A stretch of DNA of 64,000 bases, taken from contig FWCC01000256.1 in NCBI GenBank assembly GCA_900169235.1, forward strand, positions 310,001 to 374,000. Reading direction: 5' to 3'. A program made the translations under genes and the position numbers. The DNA comes from Zarea fungicola. Lineage: Eukaryota; Ascomycota; Sordariomycetes; Hypocreales; Cordycipitaceae. The notes beneath the pieces were generated by a model. That model saw only the letters and a program-made list of their open reading frames with translations. It searched no databases and had not been told where the DNA came from. The first letter of the stretch is position 1, and the number at the start of each line of letters is the position of its first letter. This document shows, piece by piece, positions 10,442-22,270 of this stretch.

Positions 10442-13311
10442 TGTGAATCGTCGGTGACACGGCGTCGAGATGGAGGAAGAGGAGGATCGTGGTTACAGCC
10501 ACCAGGGCGGCGCGAATGCCGTAGAACTATCAGTACTAAGCTCGCCCGATCTTTGAGGGAGGATCAAAACGGAAGTTCTGTTAGAATTTGGCCGTATTTT
10601 GTTCGGTATTAAGTCCTTTGAGTTGCAAGCCTCATCAAGAGAGCTTTTCCAGAGTTGACGCCAGCGTGTAGTCTCGTCCTTGTTCGAATACAAATAATTA
10701 ATAAGTTTGGAGTCCTATTATTTCCACCATCAAGCTTTCCTTGCTTAGCATAAACTCTGGTTCGACTTTGATTCGTTTTCGGGAGTTGATGTGTTTTCAC
10801 TTTCATCGCCAGTCAACAGGATTCGGACTCACCAAAGTACTTGGATGGGTATAAAACAGAAGGCAAGCTAAAACCTGAAGAATTGCAAGGTATAAAGAAA
10901 ATTGTTTTAAAGAGCGACAATCGAATGAATATGCAAGAAAAATTAATTACTTGGAAAGCAAAATGGGAATAAGAGAAGAAAGAGAGGGAGAAGTCAAAGA
11001 ACGTGCATAGGATTGGGTACGCATTAAAGCCGAGACGGCGTGGGATGTGGATGGGGAGGTCGCAAGGGGCGAGGCAGCGACTGTAACAGCGCACAAAACG
11101 AAGGGCGAAAAGGGACAAAGGAAAAAACGGCGATCGGCCGATATGGCATGACTGGGGGGGTTGAGCGTGGGTGGTGTTTTGAAATCGCTAGCAACCTGGC
11201 AAGTAAAGAGAGCAGGCGGGCTGTCTGGGCTTTTCGGTGGTCGCTTAGTGTCGTTTGAGGTTACGGATTTCTGTAAAGGAGGCGTTTACAAGGGTGTGCG
11301 TGTTTTCATGGCGGCCAGTGAGCTGCATACAAGGTCCGAAACAGGTAGTGTCCCGAGTTCCTTTGGTTGCCAGTCTTCTTCCTTTATCAATCATACCAAA
11401 ACCTAATTGAGCTACGTCCTGCGGCACATCATTACCTACTTTGGCTGCTGGTCAATTGGAAAATACGGAAAGAAAGAAAACAACAACGGTCCTGGCCGGT
11501 TTGGTTATATTCTCAAGAAGACAGCATGTAATTCACAAAGTTGATTCAGATTTTGCCTCCGTGCCATGAGACGACTACTGCTGGTCCCTCCACGCTCTGC
11601 GACCTCTCCGGCCAAGCCACAACCACTCAGCTTCTACTAGTTTATGCCAAATACATTACAACTCAACAGCTTGACCATTTTTCTTTTTCCTTCTTGAAAT
11701 AAAAAAAATCAAACAAAAATATCCCTTCGTGTCCGGTCGTAACGGGTGCCAAGATATACCAGTGCCACGCACAGCCAGTTCAAGCATCAACCAGCGGGTT
11801 CTTCAGTGGATTTTCTTCAGGTCCAACTTCAGCGCTCCACCTGCTATAAACTCCTGGCGCTAATAGAAAAGGCCAAAGCCGCGGTCACCACTTTCCTCGC
11901 TTGTCCAGCATCAATTGTTAATAATAGCAGAATGGTTGGCGTTCTCTCGGTTGGTGTAAAAAAAAAAATCGTACGATTTTTCATCATTACTTCAAACACA
12001 AATTTCAGAATACAAGATGCGGCTTATACCAACCACCTTCCTTCCACCCATACCAAGCCAAGCCGTATCATACATCATCAATCACACTTAAGCCCCCCTC
12101 CCCACCATCTCATCCTGAAACACCCTGCGACACGACTATCGTCGCGCCGCCAAACCACCCCCAGTCCCGCACTCGACCCCTAGTACTAAATCACATCTCA
12201 ACATCTCGCTGGGGGCGGCCGATGCCCGCTGCATGACAAGAGGCAGAGGTGTTAGTTATTTCATAGGGACACCGCCACCATGATGATACCAAAATAGAAA
12301 GGGTGAGAAAACGGAGGCGTTTGTGAATTCAAACACACTTCCATGGTATTATCGTGCCATTACCCACAACACCATGGACATGGACCGTTACATCCTCCTA
12401 TTCCCTCAAAACATTTACGTTTCTGTTTCACCGTATTATTTATTCATTTAATTATTCATTTATTCATTTATTCATTTATTCATTTATTCATTGGCTTTCG
12501 ACCTCTTTTCATACCTAGTTCACGTTCCTCGTCCTGCTCAAGTCAAGCGTCAGCGTAGATGTAAAGCCGCTTCCAAACACATTAACCATCTCATCCCACG
12601 CTGATCCGGCACATGAACAAGAACCGTATTTCCCGACATCAATTTCGGCCCTTCCTCCACTGTCACCAACTCTCTTTCCCTCGGATCATGATGCCGGCCT
12701 GGCTTGTTTCGTTGCCCCCCCCCTTCCGTCGCCGTGATAGCCGCCAGTGTTCCCCCATCATGGCCGCATTGGTCCTCTACTCTTCTTTGCACGACAACTG
12801 CTGAACTCGAATCTTTTACTCATAAAACTGGCATTCATTCTCTATTAGCTACGGAATGCCCCAGACTCAATCCCCACCGGGCCGTCACATCCTTGTCACA
12901 GATCAGGGTTTTACGAGTTGAAAATTGCGAGACAATGATGAAATATGCTGCCTGAATCTGCATGCCAGGAACAAGTTCGCAACCCGAAATGCAAAGCCCA
13001 GCTGCGCAATATCCTTGCCGTGATTGCCATGTCAGCTTCCCACCACACAGCTTTGCTTTCCGCCATTCCAGTTCGCCAAGTCTCTCCCGGCTTCATCTAG
13101 TCATGATGCAACCAAATGGCCCTGGCTTCGACTGGCCATTCTGTACGGTCTCCAGGTCCACAGCCTACGATCTGGCCATATTCCCACCGTGTCGCTGTAC
13201 AATCACTCGCTTGATATCCTATGCTGGTATTGTGTAACAGAAGATGAAATCACCAGGCGCCCCGTCTCCTCCTCTCACCCAGCGGTCCTCCCTACGCTCC
13301 AACACATCCGC
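10442..13311. other. Long intergenic between noxB and ubc4
   Basis: About 2.9 kb upstream of noxB and downstream of ubc4, both on the minus strand. It should hold the noxB promoter and leader and the ubc4 3' region. All open frames are short and unrecognisable. A tetranucleotide repeat lies at 12440-12492. No RNA gene or transposon was seen. Confidence 0.55.
12440..12492. repeat. ATTC/ATTT tetranucleotide microsatellite
   Basis: About a dozen tandem copies of a 4-bp unit (TTCA/TTTA-type, reading ATTCATTT repeatedly), slightly interrupted near its left end. It is intergenic. Confidence 0.85.
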
Positions 13312-14328
<1,017 letters not shown>

Positions 14329-15580
14329 GGCGGGCGGTTGTGTTTATGTGGAGGATGTGACGAGAGTGGCTGTCGGTTTCGCTGGCTGGTTCCTGTTTGT
14401 TGCGTGCGATTAGCGGGTAGGAACAAGAAAAACGACGGGTGTGCGAGGGAGATGGGTGATGGAAGCGTACCCAGACAACGATATTACTTTTGCCGCGATA
14501 AACGAAAAGGGAAATAAAGAATGCAGAAAGATACGATCAGAGCACGCAGGGCTGGTGACTCTCGTGATCGATGCGGTCGAGAATGTGAGTCGTGGTGTTG
14601 TATGGGTTGTGTGGTTGGGTCAGTAGAGTTTTGGAGGGGAAGAGGCTTTGTAGGCAAAATAAGTAATCAGTCCCGCCACACTGTGACTGCGAAGAAGGAA
14701 AACGAGGGCAGCCTGGGTGGGGTTTTAGGACTTTCGGCGCGGGTCAGTGCAGACCTAGGCCAAAAGTGACTTGTCGGCAAGGTAGGAAAGCGCTGCCGGG
14801 CAGAGTAGTTTTTTTTTCCTTCAGGCGAGACTCTGCGTGGCCACTGGCCACTCACGCCAACGGGCCTCAGCAGCACCACCAGCCGCACAATGCATTCACC
14901 CACCCATCATCAGTCACCGCCACAATCACCACAGGCAGCCCGCGGCGGAGCTACTTCGATACTAACAGCTCACCATACTAGACGCCCCTACATGTCGATA
15001 TTGGACTGTCAACTCGAAGTCCCCATTTTTGGCGCTATGTACTCAAGTAACTCAGCTAGCGGCACCGCCAAACGGCACTGACGGAACCATGCGATTCGGT
15101 GGATTTCGACGGTCAGCCCGTCCACCTCCGATAAAGGCTCCAATTATTCCAACTTAAAGCAAGCACCTACCTCTATGGCAACAGTGACTATTTTGCCACG
15201 GGCACTTCTAGTTTATGAACTCGCACCGGCGGACCGAAACTCTTTTGAATCAGAGAGGTGAGGCGAGATGCAAAACAACGGCATCTGCCGCGCGCATGCA
15301 ATTACATCCACGCCACAGCGCTTCCACTCTGCCTTGGCTGGAGGTAGCCCGCCCCACGCAGACACTCATCACGCCTCATCAGACATCTTGAATGGCCCTC
15401 GTACATCGTAAACCCTGTATTAGCCACCTTTATTGCCTAGAATATGCTACTTTAACTGAATCTGGTATTTTATAATTACAGCACCATGCGCTATCAGGTC
15501 TGTCGGCATCTGACCTTGCGATGTGCGTCGTACTTGTGCCATGCTCGCGTGACACAAGCCCAAGAAGGTATTGCACGTCA
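14329..15580. other. Intergenic, ubc4 promoter side
   Basis: About 1.25 kb between the ubc4 start and the end of the glutaryl-CoA dehydrogenase gene. It should contain the ubc4 promoter and leader and the upstream gene's terminator. Only short chance open frames are present. Confidence 0.55.
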
Positions 15581-17039
15581 TTAAACAAAGGCCTGGATGC
15601 CAGTAATGGCTCTGCCCAAAATCAGGCCTACAAGAAAGATGACATGTTAGCTAGTCGTCGATCTTTTGACACTGGGGCAGGTTGCAAGAATGATGGCCCT
15701 TGTCGGGGTTTTGTAGACACTTACTGTGAATGTCGCTCTGACCCTCGTACGTTTGCGTAACAAACAGGTTGGCGACATGGCGGCCAATACCATACTCATC
15801 CGACACGGCATTTCCGCCAAAAATCTCTTGCAGGATGCGCGCATTGCGCAGCGCCGCGTCGCAGTTGGCCCTCTTGACCATGCTAATCATCTCGGGCGTC
15901 GTCTTGCCTTCGTCCTTGAGGCGACCAACCTGTATGGCCGCGAGGGTGCCATAGGCGGCATCTGTTGTGGCATCCGCCAGCTTCTTCTGGATCAGCTGGT
16001 AGCGCGCCAGCGGATTGCCCTTGAACTGTTTGCGCTCCAGCGCATACGTGCGCGCGCGGTCAATGCAGTCCTCCAAGGCGCCCATGATGCCAAACGCGAT
16101 GCCGTAGCGGGCATTGTTGAGGCAGGAAAACGGGCCGCGGAGACCCTCGATATCGGGGAACATGTTCTCGGCGGGGACGGGGCAGTCATCGAGCTGAATC
16201 ATGCCCGTGATGGAGGCGCGCAGGCCGTTCTTGTCCTTGATGGCCGGCGTGGCCAAGGTGCCGGCGGGGCAGTCTTTGCGCTCGACAAGGAAGCCACGGA
16301 TCTTGCCCGTTTCCTCAAGCTTGGCCCATATCATGAGCACATCGGCAATGGGGCTATTTGTAATCCACGTCTTAGCACCGCTGAGCAGGTAGACGCCTTT
16401 CTTGGTCGGGTGCGGGCGGGCGACAGCCTCCATGCTGCCGGGGTCGCTGCCGTGGTTGGGCTCTGTCAGGCCAAAGGCGCCGAGGAGTTTACCCTTTGCC
16501 ATTTCGGGAAGAAAACGTTCCTTTTGCTCTGTTGTACCAAACTCGTAGATGCCACCCATGACGAGCGACGACTGAACCGACATGCCGGAGCGGTAGCCGC
16601 TGTCAACGCGCTCGACTGCACGGGTGATAAGACCGCTAGCCACACTGGATACGCCAGCGCATCCGTAGCCTTGGATTGTAGCACCAAGAAGACCAAGCTC
16701 GCCCATCTCTTCGAGGATCTTGGGGTCGTAGTGTTCATCGCGGTAGGCCTCTATGCTCTACATGTCAGTGTGTCGCTGTTGACGGGAATGCCGAATGTGC
16801 CTCGGACAAAAGAAGTGTAGAAACGTGTACATACGGAGAACTCTGGGGAGCATGCGCTCTTGACAGTATCTCTCGGCTGTCTCAGCTATAGCAACCTCCT
16901 CTTCGGTGAATAGGTTTTTGGAGGCAAGCGGATCTTGCCAATTGAAAGTTGGGCCGGATGCCGAGGCAAATGCGCGGGCAGCGGTAGGGCGAGGGGCCGC
17001 GCCGCTTCTTGTAGCTTGTCTTAATACAGGTCGGAACAT
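15581..17039 (-). CDS. Mitochondrial glutaryl-CoA dehydrogenase (three exons)
   Basis: FAD enzyme of the acyl-CoA dehydrogenase family that oxidises and decarboxylates glutaryl-CoA to crotonyl-CoA in lysine and tryptophan breakdown, passing electrons to ETF. Exons: 17039-16835, 16750-15725 and 15627-15581. Introns are 84 bp (GTATGT...CATAG) and 97 bp (GTAAGT...TGTAG), in phase, giving 425 aa. Residues 1-29 are an Arg/Ala/Ser-rich mitochondrial presequence. Then come the N-terminal helical domain (QDPLASKNLFTEEE), the FAD/substrate strand GAFGLTEPNHGSDPGSM, TWITNSPIADV, the C-terminal helical domain (TYALERKQFKGNPLA) and IFGGNAVSDEYGIGRH. The base is Glu404 in QTYEGQSDIH. Two other AG acceptors lie near the exon 2 start, but only the CATAG site keeps the conserved AYRDEHYDP frame. 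The last exon restores the family ending LILGRAITGIQAF. Confidence 0.93.
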
Positions 17040-17622
17040 TGTGAAGCTTTCAAACCACCAGGCAAATCTCAATGGCAAGGAAAAACAGAAGACGAATGAA
17101 ATCAACGAGATGAAAAGAGGAAAGATGAGGAGACCGGGTATACGTTTTGTAAAGTCTCCAAGTCGGCATACGGGCGAGCTAGCGAGGTCGGTTCCCCAGA
17201 TGTTCCCCACAGAGCCTCTGCCTTGTCCATCTTCCAGGCCTTGATCCCGACACAATCCGCTAGGGCTCCCCACTACTCGGTCATGCTACAGCGCTCACTC
17301 GCCAAATTCCCTCCGCTAGGCTCGGCGAGAAGTGCGAGTTTCTCGCTACTGTACGGCTTTGCTCCGGCGCCGAAGTCCAAGACCACTTGACAGTTACGCC
17401 GACTACTCCGATGACCACTTTAACACCTCGCTCCAGCAAATGCTATTCACGCTTTATTGGAGACAATAACTATTTTTATTACGGCATACTTGTCAGAGAA
17501 TACTATGGAATTGAAACACCTGCGCTGCTATGCCCCTGATACATTCAATCGCAACGCTGACGCCTACTCAGCTTCCAAATGGCAGCTCTATGGCAACAGA
17601 TCCTCTTTCACTCGTTCTCATG
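17040..17622. other. Intergenic, dehydrogenase promoter side
   Basis: About 580 bp upstream of the glutaryl-CoA dehydrogenase start and downstream of the hypothetical gene, both on the minus strand. A 35-codon frame at 17284 (plus) is too short to support. Nothing else was seen. Confidence 0.5.
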
Positions 17623-18307
17623 TCATGCTGAATGGCCAGTTTCAGATCTAGTCGTGTTATTCTCCTGTTCCGTATCGACGGACTCTAGTCTATCCTCGTC
17701 CTCGGAAGAGGTATGCATCTGTGTTGATTCTCGGTCGCGACGGCGCACACGGCGAGCTTGAACCTGTGCCTTGGCAATCTTTGCCTGGCAATATTTTCCA
17801 TGATGGTGCGATTTCTCCCACGGGCGTTTTGGTCGAAGTTTCTCCAGTAGTCTACTTCTTAGATTCGGCAATGGTTGCGATCGGAGAGCTTGATGCCCAT
17901 ATACTCCGACAATCTCGCTCTGTCCAGATTTCTTTATCAGCTTCAAGCATCGTGCTACAAGACCCATCACGGCTCAAATATTATCATACTTTGCTGTCTT
18001 GGTCTCTGTTCTGGTCTCTGTTCGTCAAAATGGATACATCATTTAGGGAGCGGCTGAATTGGCTCGCTCCAGGATCCAACAAAGGTCGAGGGCTCCAATC
18101 GCTGTGAAGAAGGTTCTCGTCTAATTCTTGTTCTGGCGTCGCAATGTATTTCTTCATCTCCCGACTGTTTATTTCTCCAAAGAGGGCGCCGTTTTGTTCC
18201 AGAGTATCCAGAGAAGCCTCGTCACTGCGGGCACTGTTCTGAGGAGCAGCTGAGGGCATTTCTGCAGGAGGCCTTGTTTCTTCCCGGCTAACAATATTTG
18301 ACGGCAT
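17623..18307 (-). CDS. Hypothetical protein, 204 aa (two exons)
   Basis: I do not recognise this protein. Two minus-strand frames join cleanly: exon 1 is 18307-17990 (106 codons) and exon 2 is 17919-17623 (98 codons plus stop). The 70-bp intron starts GTATGA and ends GGACAG, with both ends in phase 0 and stops inside the unspliced intron. The N-terminal half is polar, acidic and probably disordered (MPSNIVSREETRPP start; NREM/KKYIATPEQEL region). The second half is strongly basic (RSRLLEKLRPKRPWEK, then KAQVQARRVRRRDRE) and is followed by an acidic Ser/Glu/Asp tail (TSSEDEDRLES). Such a basic patch could bind nucleic acid, but no domain is visible. The consistent splice model is the main evidence that it is a gene; it may also be a decayed relic or a lineage-specific orphan. 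Confidence 0.45.
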
Positions 18308-21300
18308 ATCTCAATGTGATTGAAGTATATTCGGCAGTAATGCGGATTTCATCATTGTAAAGGCTGGCAGGTCCTATAGATCTCACATCTCAGTCGTGAG
18401 TTCCAATTGTGAGTAGACTATGTGCATATTCTCGTGAGGCAGGAACCGGCGAGACTATAAACAGCGCCTTCCATGACAGGCCCAGGCGCGATAGCTTGCC
18501 GTCTCATGCAGATTTTTAATTTTAACACCGTCAATGCAATCTTAACCTCGTACAGACAGAGGAAGTTGTGGATGATTCCACTGACAGTACCCAAACCCCG
18601 CCACCCACAATCGAAACCGAAGGCTTGTGCGCCACTGCGGCTGTCTCGATTTCGGAATTTGTCAAATTGATTCCAAACCGGTGATAAGTCATCTCATTTT
18701 GCCATATGACGGCTCATTTTCCAGTTTTTTGTTTTTTCCTTCAGAGTTGCCTAAACAGTGAACAGTATTGCCGGAGTTATGTAGTAGTTATTGCTCAAGT
18801 ATTCTGGTGAGGAAGTCCGCCTTTTGGGCCAGCCTTCGAAATTTGGCATACGTCTCTTAGTCTTCCGTGCTAGGCTGTCTACATCTATCTGATCGATACA
18901 TTGTCAGTGGTCTCAGGACAGCCTACCGCTAGTACCATTACCAAAAGTGGCATTTCAGCTAGCACTGGCAATGTTGGACTCGGCAGCCGAATTACAAACT
19001 GTTCATCTAGTGCTCGACCTGGCACAAGTTCCTCCGCTATTACTTGCTCCCCTTACCCAGACCTTGACCATTTCAGGAACATTTCTGTACATGAGATTCT
19101 TCTACCACAGAATACCTGTGTCACTTTGCCCTATTCGATGTTGTATTCTGTTTGCAGCAGGGGAAGAACCTGTGTTGCTGCCAGTGAAGGTGCCAAGTCA
19201 CCGAGTCAGACATGGCGAGCAAGGTTGAGAACAACGTCTATGCCGTCCCTGGCGGCCATGAGAGCATTGCCAAACCAAATCTGGATTATGATCTAGTTAA
19301 GAGGGTGCTCTGTGAAACAAATATCCGGTAGGGGCGGTATTTCCCATGCATTGTCGGTAAAAGCGCATTTGCCCTTAAATTCAACCCAGCTAATGCTGTC
19401 CCCCCAACATTCTAACCCTCGTGGTCCTGTTATTTCTCTGCGCCTTGTTGGATAGAACAACTGTTGGATATGCCGAAATCATTGCCCTGGACGCAAGGCC
19501 TTAGTTTAAATCCAGAACAAATGTTGCATCTATTAATAAATGCTTTCTTTGCTACTTGATTGTACGTTAAATATGGGTAGTTGTAGTCGCGCTCCATCGG
19601 GTCATCTATATGCTCGAGGCATAATCATTCAACACGTTATTCTAATGGCAATTGTAAATTACGTCGTCATTGCTAGCGTTAGGCACGCGGGACCTTAGTT
19701 TGGTATGACCTGCTTAATGGCTCGAGGCATGTACTGCGCTGCACCACCTCTGTTTGTGTGGAATGCTAACAACTCGGCTGGTCACTATATGCGTGCGACA
19801 ACATTGGGTTTGAAACTCGCCATTGGGAATTTTAGGTGGTTCTGTTGTGCGTATAGGCCTGATTCGGTCGTAACAAGGCCAACAAGCTCCAACATATAAT
19901 GCTTCTAACTTTCGTATAACAAAGACCATACTAATACGATGGGCATGCCATTATTTTGGGGCCAATATGGCATACCTGGCCTGTGTATGCTACTTTGTAT
20001 TCATTTAATTTTAAAATTCGGTCATTATTAACCATTGCGACAGGGTGTTGGCATCCATCTATACTGTGGTGTGTCAAGATTAACGAGGACAAGGCTCATG
20101 GCAATTATGACAAGTATGTTGACTATAGCAATGATAGAGACCTAGATTTTCGAAGAATTTTAAATCCTGGTTTGATAGTTGAGATGTTAGGCATCGCGGG
20201 GTATGAGTTGACTTGATGTAAGTTTTCGGGGTTCGAAGCAGTTATGTTATGTCAAACTTGGTGGCTCGTCAAATTATGTATTGTGGCACTTTATCCGGAG
20301 ACGGCCTTGGCAAGAGGTCAACCTCATTTTGTTTTTATTTTAAAACCACATGCCCAGATTAGTTGTCAAATTAGTGATTTAGTGCGTTGGCAAGCACCAC
20401 AATCGATGCTGCCACTATGTCAGCCATGTGCGATTGTAGATGTCGTGTTGCTGTTTCGAGAGGCGTGTATAGGTTAGGTTAGGTTAGTGCCATCCACGGG
20501 ATTATCCGCACCATTCATTTATTACAGTAGTCTCTCTTCAGTGATCGCACAGGCTGCCACAGAAAACTGAGACCGGTGTGGATCACCAGCGCCGCGATGC
20601 GGACCAATTCCTTGGTTTGTCTGCCATGAAGGGTTGCATATACCGAAACAAAGCCTTGCTTACTTGGTGGTTCGTCCCCTACACATGCCACGGAGTGTCC
20701 ACGCTTAGGTGGCTGTACTCACGGTAATCTGCTAATACTCATTTTAACAGTAACTCTTACCTAGTACCTAGGTAGTCAGTACGAACCCAGGCACTGGTGC
20801 TCCATATATCGATTCCAAATGCGCCACATGGCTTGAACCTCAGCTGTGGCTCGGTTGGTGCCGGATTGAGGTGGGTGCTTGGCAGTTGCAGTCGACTGGC
20901 CAGAAACGCGGTGGATGGGGAGTTTTGCTTGTGTGGATGCTGTCCGGGGGGAGGCATTGGCAGGAATAAAACACGCGGATATGCTGTTGCTGTTCAATTA
21001 ATTTCGAGTTGTGTGATAAAATCAAGGAATGGACGTCATTTAAGCCGCCTCGCGCAAGGAGGATCAGTGCCGCATCCTACTGGTGTGAGTTGAGGTGCTG
21101 CTGGTCATTTTTTAAGGAGTTCTGCACAATAGAACAACTCATATGCACCAGCTGCCCTGTTGATAAGCACCAGCTAGTTGCCGTGCCCGCCAACCCACGT
21201 ATGGCGGCCGCGCCAGGGCTTGGAATCAGTATCCGCCCCCCACCAGCCGCCAGTTTAGTGGCTGTCAGCACCTAAACGTGGGCCTCTGATGCTCCGCCTC

Positions 21301-22270
21301 TGGGCCAACCAAGGGTCAGATACGAATGACTTCACCTCACAAGCCAGGTAAACCAACCAGCAGCTTCCTCCAGCGCCATTCCATTTCCAGAGGCAGCGTC
21401 CGTTTACTTTTTGGCTACCAGCGGTGCTGTGCGCCCCTGTTCCTGGTGGGCTTCCTTCGGCCACTGTCGGGTCGGTTGTGCAGTGCGGTGCTTAGGTACT
21501 ACTAAATTGCCAGCCAGAGAGCCAAAAAAGATCAAGTCTGTGCTAAAATAACCCACTGTAGCTTTTGCGTCGATCCCCTGTCGTCACTGTCCTCGTCTGC
21601 TGTGACCGGTACCCTGCTGTCCACCTTGGCCTCGCTGTTCACCGTTCACTGGGCTCTTCTTCGCCTGCATGCACCAGCAGCTTGGGGCCGATCCACCTCC
21701 TGCGCCGCCTCAATTTCCAGTTTTGCCCAACGCTCGCCGCCTCTTCCAAACGTCGTCTCTTCCTCTCCATCCCCCAAATCGCCGACGACATATCGCCCCA
21801 TTGTTGCCTGCATCGCCATTGGTATACTCATACACTTTTCTTCGTTTTTGTCGGCCCATCGAATTACTCCCGTCATAGCAGGCCGCTCGGAAATTCAAAT
21901 CGGGCGCTTCCTCTCCCGAGAGGCCGAGCTTCGTGCTACGCCCACAACACTCCTCGTCCACTCCGACCATATACGTCCTGACCAGTGCACACCACCTCGA
22001 ACCATCACCGCCTGTTTTGCCCTGGCCGCTGCTACAGGCTACCTGACGAGCGCTTTTTTCTTCTTCTTCCGTGGCACCTACGTGTGACTTTCGTATCTGT
22101 TGCCCCTCAGCTGCCCAGCCTGCGTCTATTTTCATCTCACTGCTGTCGACGACAACCTCCCCCCAGCGCTGACCTGTCTCCTGACTATCGACACTACCAT
22201 CATAACGCATCTGGCAACCCCAACGCTTTTGCAATAGGCGCTGCCCTCGACGGCTCCTGGCCCTGTCGAG
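18308..22270. other. Gene-poor stretch and PIP5K upstream region
   Basis: About 4 kb without a supported gene. The left part (roughly 18.3-20.7 kb) is AT-richer, has only short broken frames, and could be decayed DNA, though I cannot identify a mobile element in it. Three telomere-like TTAGG units occur at about 20468-20485. The right part (roughly 21-22.27 kb) is pyrimidine-rich and is probably the promoter and long leader of the PIP5K gene. Confidence 0.45.

Noticed and set aside
15726..16820. A 364-codon plus-strand open frame
   Set aside because: Antisense shadow of the glutaryl-CoA dehydrogenase exon 2.
20468..20485. Interstitial telomere-like TTAGG repeats
   Set aside because: Only three 5-bp units, not the fungal TTAGGG repeat, and too short to suggest a telomeric fusion.
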